Source: Pseudomonas sp. MH9.2
Lineage (GTDB): Bacteria > Pseudomonadota > Gammaproteobacteria > Pseudomonadales > Pseudomonadaceae
Length of the DNA: 64,000 nucleotides
Assembly: GCF_034353875.1 (NCBI RefSeq)
Contig: NZ_CP133784.1
Coordinates: 3,686,501 to 3,750,500, forward strand
Reading direction: 5' to 3'
In this document: positions 8,718-17,803 of the stretch, one piece after another
How the letters are laid out: the number at the start of each line of letters is the position of its first letter
Position numbering within the stretch: the stretch's first letter is position 1
Made by a program: the position numbers and the translations under genes
The notes under the pieces: model-generated
The model's input: the letters and a program-made list of their open reading frames with translations, nothing else
Databases searched by the model: none
What the model was told of the DNA's origin: nothing

Positions 8718-11273
8718 ATGAACATCGACGATCTCGGCCCTCTGGTCTTCAGTGACTTCAACGACTCCGACGAAAACCCCCGCCGCGGCCTGGGGTATCA
8801 CCAACTCTATGACCCCAACAAGAGAATCGGACTGACCGCCAAACTCCCCGACGTCACGCGCGTGGGCGACACCATCACGCTGTACTGGAATAACAACGAC
8901 GTGCAGCAGTACAACCTCGATCAGCCGACCATCGACCAGGGCTGGCTGAGTTTCAGCGTGGGCACTGTCCTTGTTCAGGACCCCGGCGCCGAAGTGTATT
9001 ACACACTGTTTGACAACCAGGCCGGGGACTTGCAGACATCGCCCACGCGCACCGTCGCGGTCAGCCGCCTATCGCCGGGGGATTTGGACCCCGATACCTC
9101 GACCGCCATCAACGAAAATCTGGTGGCCTGCACGGTCAGCCCTGATCCGGTAAATAACCCAGCTGCCGATGTCATCGTCACCGTGCCTGCATGGGCTTAT
9201 CAAGAAGTAGGCGATGAACTGACTGTGATGTGGAACAACCTGCGCGTGATCCATCCGGCGCTGACAACGTTAGGGCCGCAAAACGTCGTGGTCCCCCCAG
9301 AGACGCTCGAAGCGGGCGGCAGCAGTGACATGCTGCTGGTCAATTATGAAGTCCGCGACATTGTGGATAACTACTCGTTGGTGTCACCGTCAACTTATGT
9401 GCGGGTTGAGATTGATCCAGATGCGCTGGCTTCCCCTCGGGTTAATGAGGCCGACCGCGTTACGTTGATCCTCAATCTGGAAGCGCTCGGCGATGCTGAT
9501 GCGCATGTGGCGATTCCTTCTTACACCGGCAACGGAAAAGCCTACACCGTCACCCTCGACTGGGTAGGCAAAACACCGACCGCCGACATCAGCCTGACCC
9601 TTGCACCAGTGACAGTCGACGATCCCGGCTTCGATCACGCGACCTTCACCATCCCCAACGCCCACCTGAAACTCATCGCGGGCGGCTCTGCGGTGGTGCG
9701 TTACAGCCTCAGCCAAACAGGCGCTACGCCAGATAAACAATCAAAAACCACCACCATCACCCTCACTGGCTTGCCAGTTCAGCTCGCCCTGGCCGTCGTC
9801 AAAGAAGCTGGCGGCACCACCACCATCGACCTCGCCCTGATCATCGGCGACAGCGCAACGGTAACTATCGCCGCCTATTCCGGCCAAAGCGTCGGCGACA
9901 AAATCGTCGTCAACTGGAAGGGCACCAGCGCTTTAGGCGACCCGGTCAACTACAGCAGCAGTACCGTCATCGTAGTGGGAGGCGAACTGAAAGAAATCAC
10001 CTTCAACGTCCCGAGGGCTTACGCCGATCAACTGGCAGGCGGCGCGCTGGAGTTGAGTTACCAAGTGGTGTTCAGCGCGACGGGCAGCACACAGAACTCG
10101 CCGATTGCAGGGTATACGGTCATCGGAACGCCCCTCCAATTGGCACCGCCTGCGGTGGATGAGGCCAATGGCGCGCTCATTGATCCCGGCACAGTGACCT
10201 TGGCGGCGACAGTACGTATCAAGCCTTACAACGGCAAGGATTTTGGCGACATCATTTACCTGCGCTGGGAGGGCAGAACTCAGACCGGAACCTCGCTCGT
10301 TCACACCGATGAGTACAGCGTAGGGCAAAATGAGAGCAACACAGACGCCACCTTTCTCGTTGATAAAAGTCATCTTGATCCACTGATCAACGGCACGCTG
10401 GCCGTGAGCTATCGCGTGCTGTCAGCGACAACTGAAAACACCCAGCCCTCAAGTGCGGCCACCTACACGGTAGGCACCAGTATCCTGCTGCTTATGCCAG
10501 CGGTGGATAACGCACCAGGCGATGTTTTCGACCCCGCTAAGTACCCACAGGGCACATCTGTACATGTAGACGGTCAGGCCATTTCATTGAAGCGACTGGA
10601 CACCGTCACGATTTACTGGACAGGTGCCACCGCAGACGGCACAGCCTCGCGGGATTTCAGAGCCGCCACCGACAACCAAATGCTCACATGGCCCATAACG
10701 ACTGCATTGATTGGCTTTAGCCGAGACGCAAGTGTCGATGTGTTTTACGAGGTGCTTCGCAGCGCAGGCGGCCAGTCCAAATCGTTCACCAGAACATTAA
10801 GCATTCTGGGCGATGCGGTTCCTGGCGAGATTACCGACGACTTTTCGATCCATACCGGGGACTTGATAACCGTCGGAGGGTCGGTCACTACGCCCCACAT
10901 GACCATTCGGTTTTTATCCGGGACAGGGCAGGCGGGTTTTGCTCCCGGCTACATACTGCCTCCAGAGGCCGCCGACTATTTCGTCGGCACAGTGCTACAA
11001 CTCGGTTATGCCGCCTCAGGCAACCAAACCCTTGAACTTGAACTGAATGTCGAATGCCGCATAGTGAACTGCGATGTCCACGGCGTAGAGACCGGTAGCA
11101 CGGCCATTCGGTATCTGGATGCCAATAAACTAGAGCTTCATGCAGAGGTGCTGCCCAAGGCCAGCAATCAACATTTGCACTATGAAAGCCTTGGCAAGCC
11201 TATTCGTTACATAGAAATCGTGAATCAAAACAAAGACTGGACGCTGTGGGATAACTTTGTAATGCAAGTCTGA
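8718..11273 (+). CDS. Large Ig-like repeat protein with array-type C-terminal domain
   Basis: 851 residues, AAGGA before ATG. After a ~115-residue N-terminal module come about five Ig-like repeats of ~100 residues. Each has the pattern 'V.I..Y.G…GD.I.V.W.G……V…. F.V…L..L.GG.L.V.Y.V', for instance near 'VTIAAYSGQSVGDKIVVNWKG' (split over two strands). The last ~150 residues start at 'ITDDFSIHTGD' and end 'WTLWDNFVMQV', the same kind of C-terminal domain as in the paralogues around it. There is no signal peptide, no membrane anchor and no obvious C-terminal secretion signal. The gene sits between copies 1 and 2 of the array. Function unknown; a structural or binding role is plausible. Confidence 0.8.
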   Translation: MNIDDLGPLVFSDFNDSDENPRRGLGYHQLYDPNKRIGLTAKLPDVTRVGDTITLYWNNNDVQQYNLDQPTIDQGWLSFSVGTVLVQDPGAEVYYTLFDNQAGDLQTSPTRTVAVSRLSPGDLDPDTSTAINENLVACTVSPDPVNNPAADVIVTVPAWAYQEVGDELTVMWNNLRVIHPALTTLGPQNVVVPPETLEAGGSSDMLLVNYEVRDIVDNYSLVSPSTYVRVEIDPDALASPRVNEADRVTLILNLEALGDADAHVAIPSYTGNGKAYTVTLDWVGKTPTADISLTLAPVTVDDPGFDHATFTIPNAHLKLIAGGSAVVRYSLSQTGATPDKQSKTTTITLTGLPVQLALAVVKEAGGTTTIDLALIIGDSATVTIAAYSGQSVGDKIVVNWKGTSALGDPVNYSSSTVIVVGGELKEITFNVPRAYADQLAGGALELSYQVVFSATGSTQNSPIAGYTVIGTPLQLAPPAVDEANGALIDPGTVTLAATVRIKPYNGKDFGDIIYLRWEGRTQTGTSLVHTDEYSVGQNESNTDATFLVDKSHLDPLINGTLAVSYRVLSATTENTQPSSAATYTVGTSILLLMPAVDNAPGDVFDPAKYPQGTSVHVDGQAISLKRLDTVTIYWTGATADGTASRDFRAATDNQMLTWPITTALIGFSRDASVDVFYEVLRSAGGQSKSFTRTLSILGDAVPGEITDDFSIHTGDLITVGGSVTTPHMTIRFLSGTGQAGFAPGYILPPEAADYFVGTVLQLGYAASGNQTLELELNVECRIVNCDVHGVETGSTAIRYLDANKLELHAEVLPKASNQHLHYESLGKPIRYIEIVNQNKDWTLWDNFVMQV

Positions 11274-11393
11274 TCGCCCATTGGGGACGGATCGATTTTC
11301 GGTGCAAGTCCGAAACTGAATCATTCCCCTAACTCGGAGCAGGCCATGTCATGCGCGTGCCTGCCAGCTTCACCCACATCAAGGAAGAACGCC

Positions 11394-12605
11394 ATGAGTG
11401 TATTAACTGCGGCACAGGAAATAGAAATCTCCGACGCGTTTGCCTCGGCAACCAAGAGCGCGTTGTCGACGGTCCTCAACAGCCTCGCGCCCACGCAAAA
11501 TGCTGATTACCCCAAACCGCATGTGCAAGAAGCCCCTTCGGATTCCCTGGACCCGCTTTTGGGTAACCCTTCCGGGGTGAATGTCGAGGTGGTTTATCCA
11601 TCAATGACGTCGTCCGACTTCATTGGCTTGTCCTTCAATGGCAACGACACTTTCGAGGTAAAAAATGGCAGCCTGTTTGGAAAGGTAACGTTTCTGGTCC
11701 CCGTCGCCGATGTGACTCTCGCGGTGGGCAAAACCATTCAGGTCATCTATGCCGTGGTCCGTCCGGATGGGGTGATCCTGTCCGAGATTCTGAACCTGAT
11801 CGTGCAACCGATCGCGGCAGACAAACTGCCCACCCCGCAGATCACTCAGGCCTCGGAGGACGTACTGGATTTGACAACGTTTGACGGGGATGCCGATGTG
11901 ACGGTTGAGGCCTGGCCGTTGATTGCGTTGGGGCAGACGGTTTGGTTGACGGTGAGTGGGCCGGGTGGGGTGCCGACTATGGAGCTGCTGAATGCTTATG
12001 TGATGACGACGGCGGATGTGAGTAAGGGAGTTAGGGGGACTATTGCGCGGGCGGAGTTGGAGAAATTGGAGGATGGGAGTGAGTTGGGGGTGATGTGCAA
12101 AGTTGGGTTTGAGGGCGGGAGTGATGAGGCAGAGGCAGTTGAACTTCCGACTGCCGCATTTAAGACAACTCTGATTAGCTTTGAAGGTTTCGAGACAGCA
12201 AAGGAGGGACGCGTCCCTCCAGAACAGGTAGAAAGCTTCCGAGCATTCAGTATTTCAGCAGCTCAAAGCTGGGTAATTAGATCCGATTATAAATATCCGC
12301 CGTATATCACGGGTTTAATGGCGCATTTTAATCTCGGTCGGATAACCATTACACTAAAATCCCCCGCAAAAAGCATCAGATTTGCAGCTCAATATCAATC
12401 AGGGGATGCCACTATTGCATACAAAGATGAGCAAGAACTTACGATCACCACTCAGCTAGAACCCGCAGTAATTACCTATCCGGCCACAAAATGGATAGAG
12501 TATTTCACTGCGACAAGGAAAATAAAGTCCATAGTAATAGATCGCCCAACAATTCCTGGGTTCTCCGGGATCGGGCTAGATAATTTTACGTTCACATATA
12601 TATGA
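11394..12605 (+). CDS. Array paralogue 2: constant N-terminus, variable C-terminal domain (in frame)
   Basis: 403 residues. An upstream ATG at 11346 is in frame, but ATG 11394 matches the start of the paralogues (MSVLTAAQEIEISDAFASATK) and has AAGGAAG in front, so it is chosen. The module order equals the 7321 gene. The shared part reaches about residue 245. The C-terminal domain (about 255–403) is its own and ends 'GIGLDNFTFTYI'. No frameshift is needed here: the poly-A stretch of copies 3 and 4 is replaced by GGAAATAGAAATC. The 3' part of the shared segment (11930–12130) has the same G-rich, C-poor composition as in copy 1. Confidence 0.8.
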   Translation: MSVLTAAQEIEISDAFASATKSALSTVLNSLAPTQNADYPKPHVQEAPSDSLDPLLGNPSGVNVEVVYPSMTSSDFIGLSFNGNDTFEVKNGSLFGKVTFLVPVADVTLAVGKTIQVIYAVVRPDGVILSEILNLIVQPIAADKLPTPQITQASEDVLDLTTFDGDADVTVEAWPLIALGQTVWLTVSGPGGVPTMELLNAYVMTTADVSKGVRGTIARAELEKLEDGSELGVMCKVGFEGGSDEAEAVELPTAAFKTTLISFEGFETAKEGRVPPEQVESFRAFSISAAQSWVIRSDYKYPPYITGLMAHFNLGRITITLKSPAKSIRFAAQYQSGDATIAYKDEQELTITTQLEPAVITYPATKWIEYFTATRKIKSIVIDRPTIPGFSGIGLDNFTFTYI

Positions 12606-12724
12606 GCTGCGGGGCAGATAAAAGTTTAAGAAAGGGGGCAGGCCGATTTTCGGTGAAGTGTTGAAAATAAATCAGTCTCTACCCGCCCGTCAGAGCATGA
12701 AGTCCTGGCGGGAAACCCAGAAGC

Positions 12725-13300
12725 ATTAAACATCAAGGACGAACACCATGAGCGCATTAACCGAAGCACAAAAAAAGCCTGCGACGCGTTCGCCTCAGCA
12801 ACCAAGAGCGCTTTGTCGACGGTCCTCAACAGCCTCGCGCCCACGCAAAATGCTGATTACCCCAAACCGCATGTGCAAGAAGCCCCTTCGGATTCCCTGG
12901 ACCCGCTTTTGGGTAACCCTTCCGGGGTGCATGTCGAGGTGGTTTATCCATCAATGAGGTTGTCCGACTTCATTGGCTTGTCCTTCAATGGCAACGACAC
13001 TTTCGAGGTAAAAAATGGCAGCCTGTTTGGAAAGGTGACGTTCCTGGTTCCCGTTGCCGATGTGACTCTCGCGGTGGGCAAAACCATTCAGGTCATCTAT
13101 GCCGTGGTTCGTCCGGATGGGGTGATCCTGTCCGAGATTCTGAACCTGATCGTGCAACCGATCGCGGCGGACAAACTGCCCACCCCGCAGATCACTCAGG
13201 CCTCGGAGGACGTACTGGATTTGACAACGTTTGACGGGGGAGGCGATGTAACCGTTGAGGCCTGGCCGTTGATAGCGGTAGGGCAGACGGTATGGCTGAC
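12725..13300 (+). repeat. Long direct repeat, left copy (576 bp)
   Basis: It covers the ribosome site, the start and the constant part of paralogue 3. It matches 14043–14618 at a constant offset of 1318 bp, with only a few differences found by eye (for example gtt/gtc in the 'VVRPDG' stretch). Identity stops abruptly after 'tggctgac', where the two C-terminal halves diverge. Recent duplication or gene conversion is the simplest explanation. Confidence 0.85.
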
Positions 13301-13946
13301 GGTGAGTGGGCCGAGTGGGGGGCCGACTATGGAGTTGCTGAAGGCTTATGTGGTAACGGCGGCGGATGTGAGTAAGGGGGTTAGGGGGACTATTGCGCGG
13401 GCGGAGTTGGAGAAGTTTACGGTTGGGAGTGAGTTGAGGGTTTGGGTTACGGTTGGGTTCGATAGGGGCGGTGATGAGGGAGAGGCGATTAAATTTCCAA
13501 ACCCCGTATATACAATTGAAGATTTTATATTGTTCGAAGCTTTTAATGCTGCAAATCAAGATCTACTCGTAGGGCAATCAATAGGTTTTCCGACAATGGT
13601 GCTCACAGCAAGGGCGGGAAATGTTTTTATTAGAGATGCTGGATTTTTTACTCTGCCCCCGTGGATAACTGGTTCGGCAATAACGCTGGGTAGCCCCTCC
13701 AGCGTGCTGTTAACCCTTAACAAGCCGGCAAGGAAAGTTAGGTTCGGCGCCTTCAAAAGTTTGATATATACAGTTTCATATTTCGATGAGGGCGGAAGTT
13801 TAATATGGTCCCATGTTTCGCAGCAACTCGAATCTAGAATATGGTTTGAATACGCCAGTAGCCCGGATAGAAAAATAAAATCTATTTCGGTGGTTACAGG
13901 TGATAATTCCAGCACGTTTATAGATAATTTCTCTATGACCCAATAG
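12748..13946 (+). CDS. Array paralogue 3, start and body joined by a -1 frameshift at A7
   Basis: ATG 12748 has the same ribosome site and start as the other copies (MSALTEAQKK), but frame 0 ends after 69 codons at 12957 with a sequence unrelated to the family. A -1 shift at A AAA AAG (12771–12777) gives MSALTEAQKKACDAFAS…, which aligns to copies 1 and 2 without any gap. It continues to 13946, giving 399 residues. Alternatives: an inactivated copy missing one A, phase variation in the A7 tract, polymerase slippage, or internal initiation at TTG 12813, which has only a weak AAGAG in front. The C-terminal domain ends 'TFIDNFSMTQ'. Product and role are otherwise as in copy 1; unknown. Confidence 0.7.
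12771..12777 (+). other. A AAA AAG slippery heptamer in paralogue 3
   Basis: The heptamer lies in the right phase (codons AAA and AAG of frame 0) for simultaneous -1 slippage, the same sequence used in E. coli dnaX. The next codon after the slip is GCC, in the frame of the whole downstream protein. A small hairpin (GCGA…TCGC) follows a few bases later. No convincing internal Shine-Dalgarno stimulator is seen. Confidence 0.55.
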
Positions 13947-13961
13947 TAGAGTGAAAATAGG

Positions 13962-13993
13962 GGGCTGATTGTTGTACATAAACCAGCCCTTTC
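13962..13993 (+). terminator. Possible terminator after paralogue 3
   Basis: Arms GGGCTG (13962–13967) and CAGCCC (13984–13989), followed by TTTC. The stem can be extended by TT/AA pairs across a mismatch. The loop is long, so strength is uncertain. It would separate the transcription of paralogues 3 and 4. Confidence 0.35.
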
Positions 13994-14042
13994 ACTAATC
14001 GCCGGGCTCAAACCATAAAGTACTGGGCGGCTCAATCTGGAA

Positions 14043-14618
14043 ATTAAACATCAAGGACGAACACCATGAGCGCATTAACCGAAGCACAAAAAAAGCCTGC
14101 GACGCGTTCGCCTCAGCAACCAAGAGCGCTTTGTCGACGGTCCTCAACAGCCTCGCGCCCACGCAAAATGCTGATTACCCCAAACCGCATGTGCAAGAAG
14201 CCCCTTCGGATTCCCTGGACCCGCTTTTGGGTAACCCTTCCGGGGTGCATGTCGAGGTGGTTTATCCATCAATGAGGTTGTCCGACTTCATTGGCTTGTC
14301 CTTCAATGGCAACGACACTTTCGAGGTAAAAAATGGCAGCCTGTTTGGAAAGGTGACGTTCCTGGTTCCCGTTGCCGATGTGACTCTCGCGGTGGGCAAA
14401 ACCATTCAGGTCATCTATGCCGTGGTCCGTCCGGATGGGGTGATCCTGTCCGAGATTCTGAACCTGATCGTGCAACCGATCGCGGCGGACAAACTGCCCA
14501 CCCCGCAGATCACTCAGGCCTCGGAGGACGTACTGGATTTGACAACGTTCGACGGGGGAGGCGATGTAACCGTTGAGGCCTGGCCGTTGATAGCGGTAGG
14601 GCAGACGGTATGGCTGAC
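14043..14618 (+). repeat. Long direct repeat, right copy (576 bp)
   Basis: Partner of 12725–13300. It carries the same leader, the same A7 tract and the same constant coding part. After 14618 the reading frame enters a C-terminal half found only in this copy. Confidence 0.85.
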
Positions 14619-15282
14619 ACTCATTGGTACGATGGTGGATGGCTCCAGGTTCCAACTAAATCTGCTGGATGGATATATTATTGGTCAACAAGAGATCTTG
14701 AATGGCATTGCGCTGAATATCCCTCAGGTTGACTTGGAGCGATTGAAAGACTCCAGTGAGCTTACCCTGACTATTGAAGTTGGATTTGGCAAATCTCCCT
14801 CGCAGCATGATGCAATGTCTTTCCCTGTGCTTCGATTGAAGGTAAGTGCACAGTTAGAGACGTTTGAGTTCATTCCTGTACAAAGTACGTCCCTTGGGGG
14901 GAGTATTGACACCCCTTTCCTGGAGATCGCACTCGTCTCGGGGAGCACCAGCGCAATTGTGAGCGTTGTTTGCTATCCCCCTGCGGCACCTCGGGACATT
15001 TGGTATCTCCATTACAACGACAATGAAAGCCCTCCTGCGGTATTTGCGATGGAACTCAGATTGAAGTCAACGTACGCGAAAGTTAGTTTTCGGTGGTACG
15101 GACAAGCGAGCCTCTTCGAAGCGTACGATAAAAATCGAATACTATTATCTAGTCAGCGACACCCAAGCGTAGGCCCCAAACCGATAGATATTTCTTTCTC
15201 AAATGTTGGGCTGAACGTTATCAAAATATTTCCGGACCATACCGGCGGAAGTATTATAGAAATAATAAAACTAACTAGATAA
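14066..15282 (+). CDS. Array paralogue 4, start and body joined by a -1 frameshift at A7
   Basis: The arrangement is as in copy 3: ATG 14066, A AAA AAG at 14089–14095, frame 0 closes at 14275, and the -1 frame continues to 15282. The shifted product has 405 residues, the same length as copy 1. The second Ig-like module changes after residue ~184 (LTLIGTMVDGSRFQLNLLDG), so the variable part is longer than in copies 1–3. The end (SIIEIIKLTR) lacks the DNF motif. The frameshift may be inherited from the same duplication as copy 3, so it is not independent evidence for function. An internal TTG start at 14131 is the fallback. Confidence 0.7.
14089..14095 (+). other. A AAA AAG slippery heptamer in paralogue 4
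   Basis: Same heptamer, phase and surroundings as at 12771–12777, inside the duplicated segment. Confidence 0.55.
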
Positions 15283-15408
15283 TAACGACACCTTGACCGG
15301 TGACCTGCAGGAGTCACCCAAACGCACCATTTCGGGCAGCGATAATCGCCGAGCAATTTGGACCCTTCCAGCACAGCTGCTAAACTCCGCTCCCTTCCAG
15401 GAGCCGCC

Positions 15409-16248
15409 ATGAATTACCGTCACGCCTTCCACGCAGGCAACCATGCCGACGTGTTCAAACACCTGATCCTGACTCGCTTGATCGCCCTGATGGCGCGCAA
15501 GGAGCAGCCGTTCGCCTACATCGACAGTCACGCCGGGATTGGTCTGTATGACCTCAAAGGCGATCAGGCCACCCGCACGGGCGAATGGCTCGAGGGCATT
15601 GCGCGCTTGTGGGACGCGCCGGACCTGCCTGCGCTGGCGGCCGATTATCTGCAGGTGCTGCACGACATGAACCCCGACGGCGAGCTGCGTTATTACCCAG
15701 GTTCTCCGGAAATTGCCCGTCGCCTGACCCGCGAGCGTGAGCGCATTCTGCTCAATGAGAAGCACCCCGAAGACGGGCGACTGCTTAAAGAGAACATGAA
15801 GGGTGATCGCCGCGTTGCGGTGCATTTGGGTGAGGGTTGGCACGTGCCGCGTGCGCTGCTGCCAGTGGCGGAAAAACGTGGGCTGTTGCTGATCGACCCG
15901 CCGTTCGAACAACTCGACGAAATGAAGCGTTGCGCCGTGGCCCTGAAAGAAGCCATCGGCCGCATGCGTCAGACCGTGACCGCGATCTGGTACCCGATCA
16001 AGGATCAGCGTCTGTTGAAACGCTTCTATCAAGACCTGGCCGAAACCGGTGCGCCGAAGTTGTTGCGAGTAGAATTATTCGTGCACCCGCTGGACACCCC
16101 GCAAAGCTTGAATGGCTCTGGCCTAGCCATCGCCAACCCGCCTTGGGGTCTGGAAGAGGAGCTGCGCGAGCTGATGCCATGGCTGGCCAAGACCTTGGGG
16201 CAAACTCAGGGTGGCTGGCAGATGGATTGGTTGATTGCGGAATCTTGA
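15409..16248 (+). CDS. rlmJ: 23S rRNA (adenine-2030-N6)-methyltransferase RlmJ
   Basis: 279 residues. ATG 15409 is chosen over the in-frame TTG at 15358 because CAGGAG stands seven bases before it and the product begins MNYRHAFHAGNHADVFKH, the family start. The enzyme uses S-adenosylmethionine to methylate A2030 of 23S rRNA. The catalytic DPPF motif is visible (LIDPPFEQLDE, about residue 163), along with the 'YIDSHAGIGLYDL' cofactor loop. Length is normal for the family. It stands alone, after the array and convergent to the delta-60 gene. A hairpin with arms TTGATTTAT/ATAAATCAA (16260–16296) lies in the 77-bp gap and may end both transcripts. Confidence 0.95.
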   Translation: MNYRHAFHAGNHADVFKHLILTRLIALMARKEQPFAYIDSHAGIGLYDLKGDQATRTGEWLEGIARLWDAPDLPALAADYLQVLHDMNPDGELRYYPGSPEIARRLTRERERILLNEKHPEDGRLLKENMKGDRRVAVHLGEGWHVPRALLPVAEKRGLLLIDPPFEQLDEMKRCAVALKEAIGRMRQTVTAIWYPIKDQRLLKRFYQDLAETGAPKLLRVELFVHPLDTPQSLNGSGLAIANPPWGLEEELRELMPWLAKTLGQTQGGWQMDWLIAES

Positions 16249-16325
16249 GAGCAACAAGATTGATTTATCTTCAATGTTTTATCGAAAATAAATCAACCGC
16301 CGCCACTGACGTCGCTAGCTGGAAA

Positions 16326-17579
16326 CTATTCACTTATACCGTGTGCCTCGGCGCTCAATGGGTCGGTTACTTGATCCCTGACCTTGTTTCCGAAAACCAC
16401 GATCTTACCTGTAGCGAGTCCATTGGTACGGATGCTTTTAAGCGCAAGGGGGGTTACGAAGGTACCAAGATTGCCAAAGGTCTCATCGAGCTCCCCATTG
16501 CTCTGGTAACGCGACACTAAACTCACTTCAATCAGAATGGAGTCTCGGGCTGACATCGCTACGTAAACGTTGTTTAGATCGCCTAGCGCAAGGTATCCAA
16601 ACCACGCTAAAGAATCGTTTTGGTAAAACGGCAGTCGAACATGCTGACCGCGGTTAAAGTCATTGTCAAACGTGCCATCAATGCCCAGCTTGCCTAAATA
16701 GTGATGTTGGGTGTCGTTGATGAGTTCGATAGCGATGTAATAGATTGCTCCTTCAGGGGCTGCAATGACCGCGACAATGGGCCTAAGGTTTTTGGGTGCG
16801 GTGTAGGAGCCCTCTACACCAAACGTTGTGTCTAGACTGCCTGCGGTGGTGTATCGAGCAATTCTATTCTCTTTAGCAACCAGCAACGTTGCGTCCTTGG
16901 GCTGGGTTGCAATAAATCCTTCACTGAGGTCGTAATCATCTAATGGCAAAACACCTGTTCCATTGAATGAGGTGTCTAACTCGCCTTCATGGGTGAGGCG
17001 GACTATCGCTTCTCGACCTATGATGGTAATCGTACCGCCTTCACAAATAAAATTACCAGTGTTCTCATGGTTCTCATTGTTTCTATTCGTCCCATCAGCG
17101 CTGGCGGCTGGGCTATTCTTAAAGGTGGGCAGCGTTATTCTTTTCACGCCACCGTTCCCAAAACTTACATCAAGCTCACCGGTAAGGCTTGAACGGAGCA
17201 TTGCTACCTCCTGAAACCATTGGCCCTGTGGGCTCGATGACAATCCCAAGATCAGAATATGCTCTGCCGTTTGGCAGAGTCCCATGATCGACATCTGCCG
17301 AGAGCCGTCGAGAACAGCGGGTTGGAAGTACAATAAGCCGCCGTCTCCAAATGTTGTATCAATCGTTCCATGTTGGCTTAATTTTACCAGCCAATTGGCA
17401 ATGTTTAATTCATTTTTTCCGCCGTATGCAGTGCCGCCGCATAGGTAGCCACCTTGTAGGAGTTGAGTGGTGGCTCCAAAAGAATTAGGTTTAATGATTA
17501 TTTCTTTTCCGAATTCAAACTTTCCATCTGTACCGAATTCAGGGTCTAACGCATTGGGTGTAATCGCTTTACTTTTCAT
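16326..17579 (-). CDS. Delta-60 repeat protein
   Basis: 417 residues, GGAG before ATG 17579. It shows the delta-60 repeat pattern several times: 'LDPEFGTDGKF', 'IDTTFGDGGLL', 'LDVSFGNGGVK', 'LDTSFNGTGVL', 'LDTTFGVEGSY', 'LDETFGNLGTF'. Such repeats form beta-propeller-like arrays; their molecular role is not established. There is no signal peptide and no anchor. The gene carries the same 18-bp palindrome 58 nt before its start as the first gene of the Ig-like array, so the two are probably controlled together. A broken relative lies upstream at about 17804–18010. Confidence 0.85.
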   Translation of the reverse strand: MKSKAITPNALDPEFGTDGKFEFGKEIIIKPNSFGATTQLLQGGYLCGGTAYGGKNELNIANWLVKLSQHGTIDTTFGDGGLLYFQPAVLDGSRQMSIMGLCQTAEHILILGLSSSPQGQWFQEVAMLRSSLTGELDVSFGNGGVKRITLPTFKNSPAASADGTNRNNENHENTGNFICEGGTITIIGREAIVRLTHEGELDTSFNGTGVLPLDDYDLSEGFIATQPKDATLLVAKENRIARYTTAGSLDTTFGVEGSYTAPKNLRPIVAVIAAPEGAIYYIAIELINDTQHHYLGKLGIDGTFDNDFNRGQHVRLPFYQNDSLAWFGYLALGDLNNVYVAMSARDSILIEVSLVSRYQSNGELDETFGNLGTFVTPLALKSIRTNGLATGKIVVFGNKVRDQVTDPLSAEAHGISE

Positions 17580-17637
17580 ATTGGCAACTCCAAGTATTTG
17601 AATATTGACCTTACGGCAAGTGCGCCCGGATCTCTAG

Positions 17638-17655
17638 CTGTCAGAAATGACAGGT
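17638..17655 (-). promoter_or_regulatory. Palindromic operator (site 2 of 3) before the delta-60 gene
   Basis: On the coding strand ACCTGTCATTTCTGACAG, 17 of 18 bases equal to the site before 4465 and in the same orientation to its gene. It ends 58 nt before ATG 17579, against 60 nt at the array. Arms CTGTCA/TGACAG. Confidence 0.6.
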
Positions 17656-17803
17656 GCTTTAGGTTCAGCGAGTCCGCTGGGCAAACGATCAAACCTCTCA
17701 GTCGCTCAACTCGTAAATGGGGTGGTTTCGGAACGCTGCCTTATATCCTTTGGCGATTGCGTTGCTCATGGTTTCATCCATTAATTATTTTAATCATGGA
17801 GGA

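Noticed and set aside
7321..15282. Diversity-generating retroelement as the cause of the variable C-termini
   Set aside because: No reverse transcriptase gene, no template repeat and no adenine-specific differences are visible. Duplication with recombination explains the pattern.
7321..15282. Polymorphic toxin or CDI-like array
   Set aside because: Variable ends are beta-rich and share end motifs, no immunity-like small genes stand between the copies, and no Rhs, CdiA or VgrG features are present.
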